DNA of 64,000 bases from Croceivirga sp. (lineage in GTDB: Bacteria > Bacteroidota > Bacteroidia > Flavobacteriales > Flavobacteriaceae), in the NCBI GenBank assembly GCA_028284665.1, contig JANQRG010000037.1, positions 1 through 64,000 of the forward strand, read 5' to 3'. Below the pieces are notes generated by a model that did no database searches, was not told where the DNA came from, and was given only the letters and a program-made list of their open reading frames with translations. The position numbers were made by a program, and so were the translations under genes. The number at the start of each line of letters is the position of its first letter. Position 1 is the stretch's first letter. Shown here in pieces: positions 9,418-17,671 of this stretch.

Positions 9418-9549
9418 TCAGGTTAATTCCGAAAGTTTTTTACCAACAGGAAGTTTCCGTATGCGCTTTCCCGCAATTGCGAAAATAGTGTTGTAGCTAA
9501 CGCTTTTGTTTATGAAGCCTGTTATTATTTTTAATTTAAATTCTTCCAT
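9418..9549 (-). pseudogene. Remnant resembling the C-terminus of a molybdopterin-dependent dehydrogenase
   Basis: A 43-codon minus-strand frame from ATG, 15 bases after the aldo/keto reductase stop, containing TIFAIAGKRIRKLPV. That resembles the last residues of xanthine/aldehyde oxidase large subunits, where an 'A-x-GKR-x-R-x-LP' segment is usual. Most likely only the tail of a former gene remains after deletion; a real small peptide is possible. The resemblance is short. Confidence 0.35.
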
Positions 9550-9564
9550 AATTATTAACAGCGA

Positions 9565-10575
9565 TTAAATGGTTCTCATTCCATAGGCAGCTATCATCCG
9601 GTAGGGATATAATTCCGGAAGTTTACTTATGGTATCCAGCTCTTGTACGTCTTCCTTGGCGATCTCAATTTTGGGTGAGGCCATGGTTTCTGTTAATTGT
9701 TCCGGTATCCGGGCGCCTAAAATGACGGAAGCTACTGTTTTTTTACTCAAAATCCATGCGATGGCGAGTTGGGCAAGGGTACAGGAATACTTTTTACTAA
9801 GGTCCGAAAGGACTTCTAAAGTGCGCCAATTTTGCGCTGTATTTCTCCTTTCCCAGGATTCTTCATGATTGTTGGCAGAAGTGGCTATCCTGCCTTCGCT
9901 TGGCTGCTTTTCGCGTGCATATTTTCCCGTTAGAAAGCCTCCTCCCAAGGGACCCCAGGCCATAAGACCCAAACCTTCACTTTCAAAAAGATCGAAGAAT
10001 TCGTACTCAATATCTCTATTCACCAAACTGTATTGATATTGTGCTGCAACAAAACGACTGGCTCCAATGGCATCGCAGATACCCAGGCTTTTCATAAGCT
10101 GCCAGGACTTGAAATTGGAAACCCCCAGATAGCGCGCCTTACCCTGGGCAATAATCTGTTCCAGGGTTCTGATCGTCTCTTCCAAAGGGGTAATAGGATC
10201 ACTACAATGTACGTATAGCAAGTCGATATAATCCGTTTTTAAACGGGTTAGACTCTCATCAACAGCTTTGAGAATGTGCGTTCGGGATAACCCTTGAGCA
10301 TTAGGGTTTTGAGAGGTAGAAAATCTGACTTTTGTGGAAATAACAATATCATTCCGTTTCCCGGAAATGGACTTTGCAATGATTTCCTCCGCCTTTCCTT
10401 GGGCGTAGATGTCCGCAGTATCAATGTGATTGCCCCCGTTACCAAGATAGCGGTTAACCAATTCCATCGCTTCTCGTTCAGAAGTTCCTCTTTGAGTGTT
10501 TTCGCCAAACAACATGGTACCTAAAGTAAGCTGAGAGGTTATCAGCCCGCTGTTGCCAATTCTGTTGTTCTTCAT
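9565..10575 (-). CDS. Aldo/keto reductase
   Basis: A 336-residue cytoplasmic NAD(P)H-dependent oxidoreductase with the full barrel and the catalytic tetrad: Asp and Tyr in HIDTADIYAQGKAEE, Lys in STKVRF and His in YVHCSDP. The nucleotide-binding end (SVILGARIPEQL) is present. It belongs to the group of AKRs that reduce aldehydes or open-chain sugars; the substrate is not predictable. It is transcribed away from trxB across a 337-base gap. Confidence 0.9.
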   Translation of the reverse strand: MKNNRIGNSGLITSQLTLGTMLFGENTQRGTSEREAMELVNRYLGNGGNHIDTADIYAQGKAEEIIAKSISGKRNDIVISTKVRFSTSQNPNAQGLSRTHILKAVDESLTRLKTDYIDLLYVHCSDPITPLEETIRTLEQIIAQGKARYLGVSNFKSWQLMKSLGICDAIGASRFVAAQYQYSLVNRDIEYEFFDLFESEGLGLMAWGPLGGGFLTGKYAREKQPSEGRIATSANNHEESWERRNTAQNWRTLEVLSDLSKKYSCTLAQLAIAWILSKKTVASVILGARIPEQLTETMASPKIEIAKEDVQELDTISKLPELYPYRMIAAYGMRTI

Positions 10576-10874
10576 TTTTTAAGAATAGAAATTACTGCCC
10601 GTAAAGTATTGCATACTTCGGAATACCTCCTTTTTAAATGCCAAATCCAGGGATTAGCAGTACAAAAAGGACTTTTTAGGATACCGAAAGGGGTAACTGC
10701 TTTCTTGCTCTTCCGAAGAATATCCTTGTACCGGGTTAAAGGCTTTTCCAATAAAAATGACTCAGGTAAGAAAACTACCCGGCAATTTATCGCTATAGCA
10801 ATAGTAACACCTTTAGATGGTGCTCTTTTGTTAATAACCATTTTATCGGACTGTAAGTTTTTGGTCAAAAAACC

Positions 10875-10882
10875 TACTTTTG
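10875..10882 (+). promoter_or_regulatory. Bacteroidetes -7 box upstream of trxB
   Basis: The octamer TACTTTTG matches TAnnTTTG, the -7 element read by the Bacteroidetes primary sigma factor, 30 bases before the trxB start. A good -33 TTTG at the usual 19-21 base spacing is not evident, so the match is partial. The rest of the gap 10576-10912 holds open frames on both strands, but with implausible protein composition; I see no gene in it. Confidence 0.45.
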
Positions 10883-10912
10883 CAGTAGCGATATTATTTA
10901 GGAGAAGAACTT

Positions 10913-11881
10913 ATGTCTGAACAAATTGAACGTATTAAAACATTGATCATAGGCTCCGGACCAGCGGGGTATACTGCGGCAATTTATGCAGCACGCGCAG
11001 ATTTAAAACCTGTGGTTTATACGGGTATGGAACCTGGGGGACAGTTAACCACTACCACAGAGGTAGATAATTTTCCAGGATATCCCGAAGGGATAGACGG
11101 CCCTACGATGATGGTGCAATTACAACAACAAGCGGAGCGTTTCGGTACTGATGTACGGATAGGTATGGCTACAGCTGTAGCGTTAAGTGATGAGGTAGGA
11201 GGTATTCATAGGGTAACCATAGACAACGCCAAGGAAATTGAAGCGGAAACTATTATCATTTCCACAGGAGCCTCGGCTAAATATTTAAACCTTCCCAGCG
11301 AGCAACGCCTACGGGGAGGTGGGGTTTCGGCCTGTGCGGTTTGCGATGGCTTTTTTTACAAAGGGCAGGAGGTAGCTATAGTAGGAGGTGGTGACACCGC
11401 CGCAGAAGAAGCCTCTTATCTGGCGAATATTTGTAAGAAAGTAACCATGCTTGTCCGCAAGGATCATATGCGGGCTTCCAAGGCCATGCAACATAGGGTA
11501 AACAACCTGGACAACATTGAAATACGATACAATACCGAAGTTGACGAGGTATTGGGAGAGCAAGTTGTGGAAGGTTTACGAATGGTCAATAACCAAACCG
11601 GGGAAAAGGAAGATATACCGATCACCGGCCTTTTTATTGCCATCGGGCATACGCCTAATACCGGTATTTTTAAAGGGCAACTGGATATGGACGAAACCGG
11701 ATATATTATTACCGAATCAGGATCTACCAAAACCAATAAGCCTGGAGTTTTTGCAAGCGGAGATGCTCAGGATAAGATTTATCGTCAGGCGGTTACTGCT
11801 GCAGGAACAGGTTGTATGGCAGCCTTGGATGCCGAACGGTATTTAGCTTCCATAGAAACGGCAACACCGGTGGCGCAATAG
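10913..11881 (+). CDS. trxB: Thioredoxin-disulfide reductase
   Basis: A 322-residue FAD/NADPH flavoprotein that reduces thioredoxin in the cytoplasm. Visible: the FAD-binding GSGPAGYTAA near the N-terminus, the redox-active pair C141-A-V-C144, the NADPH-binding GGGDTAAEEA and the C-terminal FAD motif FASGDAQD. Length and motif order match bacterial TrxB. It is flanked by a -7 promoter element and a bidirectional terminator, so it is probably transcribed alone. Confidence 0.96.
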   Translation: MSEQIERIKTLIIGSGPAGYTAAIYAARADLKPVVYTGMEPGGQLTTTTEVDNFPGYPEGIDGPTMMVQLQQQAERFGTDVRIGMATAVALSDEVGGIHRVTIDNAKEIEAETIIISTGASAKYLNLPSEQRLRGGGVSACAVCDGFFYKGQEVAIVGGGDTAAEEASYLANICKKVTMLVRKDHMRASKAMQHRVNNLDNIEIRYNTEVDEVLGEQVVEGLRMVNNQTGEKEDIPITGLFIAIGHTPNTGIFKGQLDMDETGYIITESGSTKTNKPGVFASGDAQDKIYRQAVTAAGTGCMAALDAERYLASIETATPVAQ

Positions 11882-11912
11882 TCTCTCAAACGTAATGCAA
11901 GAACATAAAAAA

Positions 11913-11941
11913 CGCTGCAGTTAAACTGCAGCGCTTTTTTT
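11913..11941. terminator. Bidirectional terminator between trxB and the convergent gene
   Basis: An 8-bp perfect stem (cgctgcag / ctgcagcg) with a 5-nt loop, seven T after it on the plus strand and six A before it (T on the minus strand). It can stop transcripts from both convergent genes. Confidence 0.85.
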
Positions 11942-11957
11942 AGGTTGGTATTTAGTT

Positions 11958-12407
11958 TCAATCAATACGTTTGTAATTCTCGGAAAAGGTACGTTTGCCT
12001 TCCTCATCCAAATTGATCTGACTGTAGGTATCTTCGCCTAATTCCAGCTCAAAAATAAACTCTGTGAGCGTATCCAGGGCTTTCATCATTTCGTCATCAC
12101 CGTAGATGATGGTCTCGTGAAGTTCATCTTCGGTAATGAAATACGAGCCATATCCAAACCGGCCATTGGGTTCGTTGGGCACATAGCGGGACCACATGAC
12201 TTTCCCGTTGTAATACATTTTTACTTGCCGATAACCGGCTTGCTTCGGTACGGTATCCGAGATGTTTACCCCATCGTCATAATTGTAAAAGCTAACCAAT
12301 TCCCAGGTCCCTTGTATGGAGTGGAAGGGTTCCGGTGGATCGGAGGTCAATTCAGTGGCTGAAACAAGTATCAGCAGCAAGAATAATAAACCCAGTATTT
12401 TTTTCAT
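11958..12407 (-). CDS. Secreted lipocalin-like hypothetical protein
   Basis: A 149-residue protein with a signal peptide (MKKILGLLFLLLIL) and a small beta-rich body beginning IQGTWELVSFYNY. The 'GTWEL' opening is common in lipocalin-like and DUF4488-type proteins of Bacteroidetes. No catalytic motif is visible. It may bind a small hydrophobic ligand, but that is only a fold-based guess. The gene ends facing trxB and shares its terminator. Confidence 0.6.
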   Translation of the reverse strand: MKKILGLLFLLLILVSATELTSDPPEPFHSIQGTWELVSFYNYDDGVNISDTVPKQAGYRQVKMYYNGKVMWSRYVPNEPNGRFGYGSYFITEDELHETIIYGDDEMMKALDTLTEFIFELELGEDTYSQINLDEEGKRTFSENYKRID

Positions 12408-12535
12408 TTTCGGTGGTGTTAGTGGAGCGATAAATTCTCTTAGAAGGTACTAATTTTTTATGAATTATGTAAAAAAATAGTAACATAAAGAGGATACTAA
12501 CAAAATAAAAAGAATTCTACTGAGAATATGAAAAC

Positions 12536-12561
12536 AAAATCCCGAGTACTCCCGGGATTTT
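12536..12561 (-). terminator. Terminator of the DUF2807 gene
   Basis: A 9-bp perfect stem (aaaatcccg / cgggatttt) with an 8-nt loop. On the minus strand it is followed by TTTTGTTTTC, and it lies 27 bases after the DUF2807 stop, ending the PadR-PspC-DUF2807 transcript. Confidence 0.75.
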
Positions 12562-12588
12562 TTATGCTATAATAGTGGGGATAGCATT

Positions 12589-13311
12589 CTAATATTTGTG
12601 AACGCTTCCTGATACGGATTTCTTTTTTTGTACGGAGGCTTCCCCGGTATAGGAAATATCAGCTCCGCTGCTGGCATCGGCGACCAAAGATTCGGAAACA
12701 TTGACCGAAATATCAGCTCCGCTGCTGGCATCCGCATTGCATCTTTTTGCCAAAAGCCCCCTGGCCTTGATGTCAGAACCACTGCTGGCATCAGCATAGA
12801 GCATATCCGTTCGTCCGGATACTTTTATGTCTGCACCGCTGCTGGTCTCTGCAACAACTTCAGCGGCATCCACTTCCACTTCAAGATCAGAACCACTACT
12901 GGCTTCCAATTCAATCTTATCTGAAGTGATGGTATTCTGTGCAATAAGATCTGCTCCACTCGAGGTTTCAAGAGCATCAATTACGGGAAGGGTAACGTAA
13001 ACGTTTTTGGTAGCCCTTCCAATATTTTCAATAGCGTGTACCTTAAGTCGACCATCCCGGATATCGGTTCCTATTAATTCAATGATGTTCTCGTCTGCTT
13101 CTACATTAATGCTAAAGTCGTTGCCTTGAGTAACGAAAACATCAAGTCCTTCTGAAGCATATACCACGGTAAATTCCTCAGTTACTGTCCTGCTTTCTTC
13201 TACGATCTGCCCGTTTCCTCGTTGCCCTTCGCCAAAACTAATGTCAAATGCACAGGAGGAGGTAAATAACGCCAGTAGGATGGCAATTGCAATTTTCGCT
13301 AGTGTTGTCAT
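12589..13311 (-). CDS. DUF2807 (head GIN domain) lipoprotein
   Basis: A 240-residue exported protein whose signal ends in a lipobox (FTSSC). The body is a beta-helix-like array in which an ASSG-(A/S)-D-(I/L) motif recurs about every 15-25 residues, typical of the DUF2807 'putative auto-transporter adhesin, head GIN' family. The name is historical; there is no autotransporter barrel here. In Bacteroidetes these genes commonly sit beside PspC-domain genes, as here, suggesting a role in sensing or buffering envelope stress. It is 94 bases downstream of the PspC gene on the same strand. Confidence 0.85.
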   Translation of the reverse strand: MTTLAKIAIAILLALFTSSCAFDISFGEGQRGNGQIVEESRTVTEEFTVVYASEGLDVFVTQGNDFSINVEADENIIELIGTDIRDGRLKVHAIENIGRATKNVYVTLPVIDALETSSGADLIAQNTITSDKIELEASSGSDLEVEVDAAEVVAETSSGADIKVSGRTDMLYADASSGSDIKARGLLAKRCNADASSGADISVNVSESLVADASSGADISYTGEASVQKKKSVSGSVHKY

Positions 13312-13405
13312 GATTGTGTTGTTTTAATGATTGAATAAAATTCGTGTTTCTGTTGTTCTACTGTTATTAATTTTTTCCCAATTGTCAAATTTTGGGACTG
13401 GATTG

Positions 13406-15127
13406 TTAATTCTCGTTTGCTTTGATCTCCACACCGTCCTCGTCTACTTTCATTCTGAAGGATTCCCCGCTATCTTCCAGGTCAATATTGATCCCCTCTT
13501 CATTAATAATAATATGGCCCCCGCCGTCATCATCTGAGTTGAGGGTTTCCGGGCAGTTCAGGCATTTTAGCTCGCCGTCGCTGCCCATGACCCATAGGTA
13601 ATCAACTAAGTCGCTTCGATAGAGATCCTTATCGTTCCGTGTACTTCTACCAATATGTCCTTTAAGGGAGGTATCTAAACGTAGTACCTTTCCTTCCGGG
13701 ATATAGATAGTAGTACGTACTTCCTGATCCCGCATTTTATTTTCAATAGCTGTGGTCAGAAAATCGTTCAGGACAATTTCATTTCCTTCCAGAGTATACC
13801 CGTAATCAATTTGGCTAGAACGACTTCTGGCCTCTTCATAGGAACCGCCATCCGCATCTTTTCTTATTTTTAATGAGACAATGCTGTCTTCTGCTTTTCG
13901 GATGTTGAGTGCTACATCTTCGGAAAACAATAACGCTGTACCATTTTCATCGTAGACCATTTCGAGATTTTCAAACCGAAACCGGTTGTCGTAATCAATA
14001 TTATCCGCAGACTGCATCCGGATCAGAACAGTATCCGATTCCTGGCCTAATAGTAAGGTCTCATTAACGGTGGTAGTTCCGGTGTAGGCATGCGCTGCTG
14101 CCTGCCGAACCCCAAGGGCAATGAGAATGCCAATGGAAAGCAGCCACAACCCTAAAAGGGAAAACTTGGCGATATTTCCAATGGACTTTAGATTGTTCAC
14201 CAGGATCTTCAAGCCTAAATACAGCAAGAAGAAGAAGGGTATCCCAATGGCAAAGAACAGTAAGAAGGATACCAACCAAACCGGTGCGCCGGTAGTATTG
14301 ACAATATCGTAGAAATCTACTCCGGGGAAGTGGACAACATCAATTACACCAACCGTAACCAAACCGACAAAAAGACCGATTAGGGTGGCTGCCCCGATAA
14401 TGATCAACAATACGCCAATGAACTTGGCAAAGACTTTAAAAAGGAACAAAATAATGTCCCCTATGGTATCAAAAAAGGTCCTGGAGCTGCTTTTGACCTT
14501 GTTGCCTACTTGTTCGTAGTCAACATTTTTAACCCTGTCGGCAACATCATCAAACCCCTCTTTTACTTTGCGTTCTATATTGCTGATGTTGATGGGCTCT
14601 CCCCGCATATCCAGTTTTTGGGAAGTGGTCGCTGCTTCCGGAACTAAAATCCATAACAGAATGTAGGCGATAAGCCCAAATCCGGTAAATATGGCAAGAA
14701 GGATGAAGATCAATCGTATCCAAAGCGCGTCAAACCCCAGATAGTGCTCTAGTCCTGAACACACCCCACCGATATACTTCTGGTCAGTATCGCGATATAG
14801 CTTTTTAACGCGAGAAGTAGAGGAGGCCGTTTTTTGTCTGGGTGCATCTTCAAAGATGTCTTCATCTACCATATAATCCTCGGGTTGTCCCATAACCTGG
14901 ATCACTTCATCCACTTCCTTTTGGGTGATTACCTGACGATCATGCTCCATCTTTTCGGAGAAGAGCTCTGCGACGCGGGCTTCAATGTCTGCGATGATCT
15001 CATCGCTGCCCGGAGTGCCTGAAAACGAACGTTTTATGGCTTCCAGGTACCGTCTTAGCTTGGCGTACGCTTCCTCATCTATATGGAAGAAGGTGTTCGC
15101 TAAATTTATGTTTACTGTCTTATTCAT
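13406..15127 (-). CDS. PspC-domain membrane protein
   Basis: A 573-residue protein. The first 100 residues are soluble and helical (DEIIADIEARVAELF and VDEVIQVMGQPEDY), like the HAAS/DUF1700-type segments of PadR-linked membrane proteins. A PspC domain follows (about 105-165, with KYIGGVCSGLEHYLG and a membrane pair ending LLWILVPEA), then several more membrane helices (220-350) and an acidic periplasmic C-terminal region of beta-rich character. PspC proteins take part in phage-shock-like membrane stress responses. The gene begins 12 bases after a PadR repressor gene, a conserved pairing in which the repressor controls the membrane protein. Confidence 0.9.
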   Translation of the reverse strand: MNKTVNINLANTFFHIDEEAYAKLRRYLEAIKRSFSGTPGSDEIIADIEARVAELFSEKMEHDRQVITQKEVDEVIQVMGQPEDYMVDEDIFEDAPRQKTASSTSRVKKLYRDTDQKYIGGVCSGLEHYLGFDALWIRLIFILLAIFTGFGLIAYILLWILVPEAATTSQKLDMRGEPINISNIERKVKEGFDDVADRVKNVDYEQVGNKVKSSSRTFFDTIGDIILFLFKVFAKFIGVLLIIIGAATLIGLFVGLVTVGVIDVVHFPGVDFYDIVNTTGAPVWLVSFLLFFAIGIPFFFLLYLGLKILVNNLKSIGNIAKFSLLGLWLLSIGILIALGVRQAAAHAYTGTTTVNETLLLGQESDTVLIRMQSADNIDYDNRFRFENLEMVYDENGTALLFSEDVALNIRKAEDSIVSLKIRKDADGGSYEEARSRSSQIDYGYTLEGNEIVLNDFLTTAIENKMRDQEVRTTIYIPEGKVLRLDTSLKGHIGRSTRNDKDLYRSDLVDYLWVMGSDGELKCLNCPETLNSDDDGGGHIIINEEGINIDLEDSGESFRMKVDEDGVEIKANEN

Positions 15128-15139
15128 TGCTTAATTTTC

Positions 15140-15466
15140 TTATTTGTTGGTTACCAAGTTTACTGCATTTCTAAGTTCATCCCAGGTACCGTTCAATTCC
15201 TTAAGGAACAAATGTCCTGTTTCGGTTAGGGCGTAATATTTTCGTGGTGGTCCTGAAGTAGACTCCTCCCAGCGGTAATTGAGTAGTCCCGCGTTTTTTA
15301 ATCGGGTAAGTAGCGGGTATATGGTACCTTCTACTACAAGCATCTTAGCGTCTTTAAGTGCTCCGAGTATTTCTGATGCATATTTGTCCTCGTCTTTTAA
15401 AATAGACAAGATGCAATACTCCAGAACCCCTTTGCGCATTTGTGCCTTTGTGTTTTCTATATTCAT
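15140..15466 (-). CDS. PadR-family transcriptional regulator
   Basis: A 108-residue winged-helix protein with the PadR pattern: RKGVLEYCILSIL, ASEILGALKDAKMLVVEGTIYPLLTRL, and a wing with SGPPRKYYALTETG. Such proteins are dimeric repressors acting on adjacent operons. The next gene, 12 bases downstream, encodes the PspC protein, so this is most likely its autoregulated repressor. The inducing signal is unknown. Confidence 0.92.
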   Translation of the reverse strand: MNIENTKAQMRKGVLEYCILSILKDEDKYASEILGALKDAKMLVVEGTIYPLLTRLKNAGLLNYRWEESTSGPPRKYYALTETGHLFLKELNGTWDELRNAVNLVTNK

Positions 15467-15552
15467 AACTTCATGATTCCAAATTAATTAACTGTTCGTT
15501 TTGGTTTCCACCCACCCCGCTGTGATGAGCAGCGGGAGCGGAAAACCGTTTT

Positions 15553-15680
15553 TGATTGATTGATTGCCCTTCAACAACCTGCCCTCCGTACGAGACTTCG
15601 GTAGGAGGGGTGCTCAGGACGGGTGTTTTTCTAGTTCGTTTTTTGATTGACCCTTCAACAAAGCTCAGGGCAAGTGATTA
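15553..15680. repeat. Intergenic palindromic repeat region
   Basis: Between the PadR gene and the DUF4440 gene lie two related units, each starting 'TTGAT.. CCCTTCAACAA'. The second is palindromic (CCCTT..AAGCTCAGGG), and a GACTTCGG...GCTCAGGACGGG segment lies between them. This looks like the REP-type elements seen in intergenic DNA of many Bacteroidetes. No coding potential is seen here. Confidence 0.55.
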
Positions 15681-15708
15681 AACTCCTTTTGTATTGATTG
15701 ATGATTGT

Positions 15709-16218
15709 TCATTGTTGTAAATGATGATCGTAACTTAACTCTCTACGTACTTTCCATGTACCGTCTTCCAGTACCCAAACATGAGTAAACCGGGCAATAT
15801 CCCCTTTTTGATATTCTCCTTTGGCATTGAGAAATTCGAACGTATGAACGCCATGTTGAATAGCGCCATACAACTGTCCGTTATTATATAAGGGATATAC
15901 CTCTAAACTTCCGGGTTGTAAAATTCTTTTTGCAGGTTGTTGCGCCTCTGGCTTTCTATTAGCGCACCCATCTGCGATGCGACCTACAAAGGCGTCCCGA
16001 CCTTCTGTTATGCCTACCTTGTCATGGTAGAATTCAAAATCCTCTGTAAAAATGGCATTCAATACCTCAATTCCACAAGTGTTAAAGGCCGCATCAAAAA
16101 GGATACTGTCCTGGGCTTTTAATGTCCTGTACAACTCATGATCTCCGGAAGTTTGAGCGATACTAGTATTCGACAAAACCAGCAGTAGCAAAATCAATAT
16201 GGTGTTACCGGTCCGCAT
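15709..16218 (-). CDS. Secreted DUF4440/NTF2-like protein
   Basis: A 169-residue protein with a signal peptide ending near TSIAQ, then an NTF2-like (SnoaL/DUF4440) domain: ALKAQDSILFDAAFN-type helix, FTEDFEFYHDKVG, and a final HVWVLEDGTWKVRRELSYDH strand pair. The fold is used by small enzymes and binding proteins; the function here is unknown. Its start overlaps the stop of the DUF4870 gene (shared base at 16218), indicating co-transcription and translational coupling. Confidence 0.75.
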   Translation of the reverse strand: MRTGNTILILLLLVLSNTSIAQTSGDHELYRTLKAQDSILFDAAFNTCGIEVLNAIFTEDFEFYHDKVGITEGRDAFVGRIADGCANRKPEAQQPAKRILQPGSLEVYPLYNNGQLYGAIQHGVHTFEFLNAKGEYQKGDIARFTHVWVLEDGTWKVRRELSYDHHLQQ

Positions 16219-16700
16219 TACTTGATAAATTTGATGGTAAATGGATATTGAAAATACTGTCCTTCATTGGTGCGTATCGTAGCTAAAACACTGTATACCA
16301 CATTGATCACTACGAGGGCAGCATGCAACAAGCCGCTTATTCCTGCCGGCCAGAAAAACCGACCCCATCTGAAATCATCGCTGCTAATATGAATATTCAG
16401 ATTGTTCAGATCGCTGAGCTTATGAAAGCCCCAAAAACTTCCATCGAACAGGTCAGGCATAAAACCAACAAAAAATGGAATGCTGATAAGGCTTATCACT
16501 ATGGAATACAATAACAGACTAATTTGAAAATTCAAGGCCTGCTTACCGTTGTAATCCACAAAATCATGTTCCTTCTTATTGGCCGTCCAAAGGATCAAGG
16601 GAAAAATAAAATTCCCAAAAGGCACAAAGTATTTTGTGAATGTGGATGCATGTATAATGGCCGACAAATTTCGTTCATGTTTGGTTAAAGTAGTTGCCAT
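16218..16700 (-). CDS. DUF4870-domain membrane protein
   Basis: A 160-residue integral membrane protein with the DUF4870 pattern: an N-terminal helix with LSAIIHASTFTKYFVPFGNF, then WTANKKEHDFVDYNGKQALNFQ and two further hydrophobic helices. The family is widespread but its function is unknown. It is the first gene of a minus-strand pair and has a well-matched promoter 52 bases upstream. Confidence 0.85.
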   Translation of the reverse strand: MATTLTKHERNLSAIIHASTFTKYFVPFGNFIFPLILWTANKKEHDFVDYNGKQALNFQISLLLYSIVISLISIPFFVGFMPDLFDGSFWGFHKLSDLNNLNIHISSDDFRWGRFFWPAGISGLLHAALVVINVVYSVLATIRTNEGQYFQYPFTIKFIK

Positions 16701-16751
16701 TTTTTGTTCGATTTATTGATTGAAAATAGTTTTACCTATTAGCTTACGATG

Positions 16752-16784
16752 CAAATATATATCCAAAAGATGGTACTATGCAAA
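16752..16784 (-). promoter_or_regulatory. Bacteroidetes-type promoter for the DUF4870-DUF4440 pair
   Basis: On the minus strand TTTG (16784-16781) is followed after exactly 21 bases by TATATTTG (16759-16752), matching the Bacteroidetes consensus TTTG-N19-21-TAnnTTTG. The -7 box lies 52 bases before the start codon at 16700. The rest of the 293-base gap is very AT-rich, with no gene seen. Confidence 0.65.
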
Positions 16785-16993
16785 ACAAAGTACTATAATT
16801 TAACATATAATTAACAAAACTGCTTTTTTGACAAAAAAGCATAAAAAATGACTTAAATAGTTGAAAAACAATTATTTAAATAATTCTAACGTACTAATAC
16901 GATACTTTTAAATAATAAGTAGATAAGGTATTTTGCTGATTTGAAATTGGTTACCTTAGTAGGACATTTTTCCAGTTTTAAGGACGTTGGTTC

Positions 16994-17578
16994 GTGAAAA
17001 ATCATACTAATCTTCGAAAAAAGATACTTAGTTACACCCAGGTTGATGATGAAATATTGACCGGGGAGTTGATTCATTATGACCAGATTATTCTATCCAA
17101 AGGAGATACCCTGCTTACCCCGGGAAAAGTCGAAAACAGATTCTATTATTTGGAAAAGGGCTGTATTTGTTATTACAAAGAGGAAAACGGTGAAATCAAG
17201 GTTTTGGAATTCTACACCGAAGACGTTTTTTTTACCGATTTGCTCTCTTATGTTAACGAAGAAACTTCGAGCTGTTATCTAAAAGCGTTGGAAGATACCA
17301 TAGTGTTTGCGGTACACAAAAAAATAGCCGAAAACAGTTTTGACAACTCACATCAACTAGAACGTTTTGGCCGTTTATCGATGCAGGAGGCTTTTATGAA
17401 ACTGTTTACCAGGGTGGAGCGAATGACGCTGCGCAGCAATGAAGAACGGTATCTTAGGCTTTTGGAAAAGCGACCCGAATTATTCCAAAGAGTCCCTAAT
17501 TATCTTATAGCGAGTTATTTAGGAATAACACCGGTGGGGCTTTCAAAACTTCGGAAGCGACTGGCTACAGTAGGTTAA
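16994..17578 (+). CDS. Crp/Fnr-family transcriptional regulator
   Basis: A 194-residue protein starting at GTG. The cNMP-binding-like beta-roll occupies about 25-120 (ILSKGDTLLTPGKVENRFYYL then FYTEDVFFTDLLS); a helix-turn-helix follows near the end (IASYLGITPVGLSKLRKRL). There is no Cys cluster for an iron-sulfur centre. This is the common Bacteroidetes Crp-like group whose ligands are mostly unknown. It ends 93 bases before the start of the acyl-CoA catabolic run and is a plausible regulator of it. Confidence 0.85.
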   Translation: MKNHTNLRKKILSYTQVDDEILTGELIHYDQIILSKGDTLLTPGKVENRFYYLEKGCICYYKEENGEIKVLEFYTEDVFFTDLLSYVNEETSSCYLKALEDTIVFAVHKKIAENSFDNSHQLERFGRLSMQEAFMKLFTRVERMTLRSNEERYLRLLEKRPELFQRVPNYLIASYLGITPVGLSKLRKRLATVG

Positions 17579-17671
17579 TGACATTTTGTTGTTTTCACCC
17601 TGTTTTATTATACCAGTTTAATGGGTTTGGCAGGAAATAGTAATACCTTCAAGTCATTCAAAAAAAAGACT

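Noticed and set aside
10572..10920. Two overlapping frames on opposite strands in the gap before trxB
   Set aside because: Protein composition is unnatural, they overlap each other, and a promoter element lies inside. Treated as non-coding.
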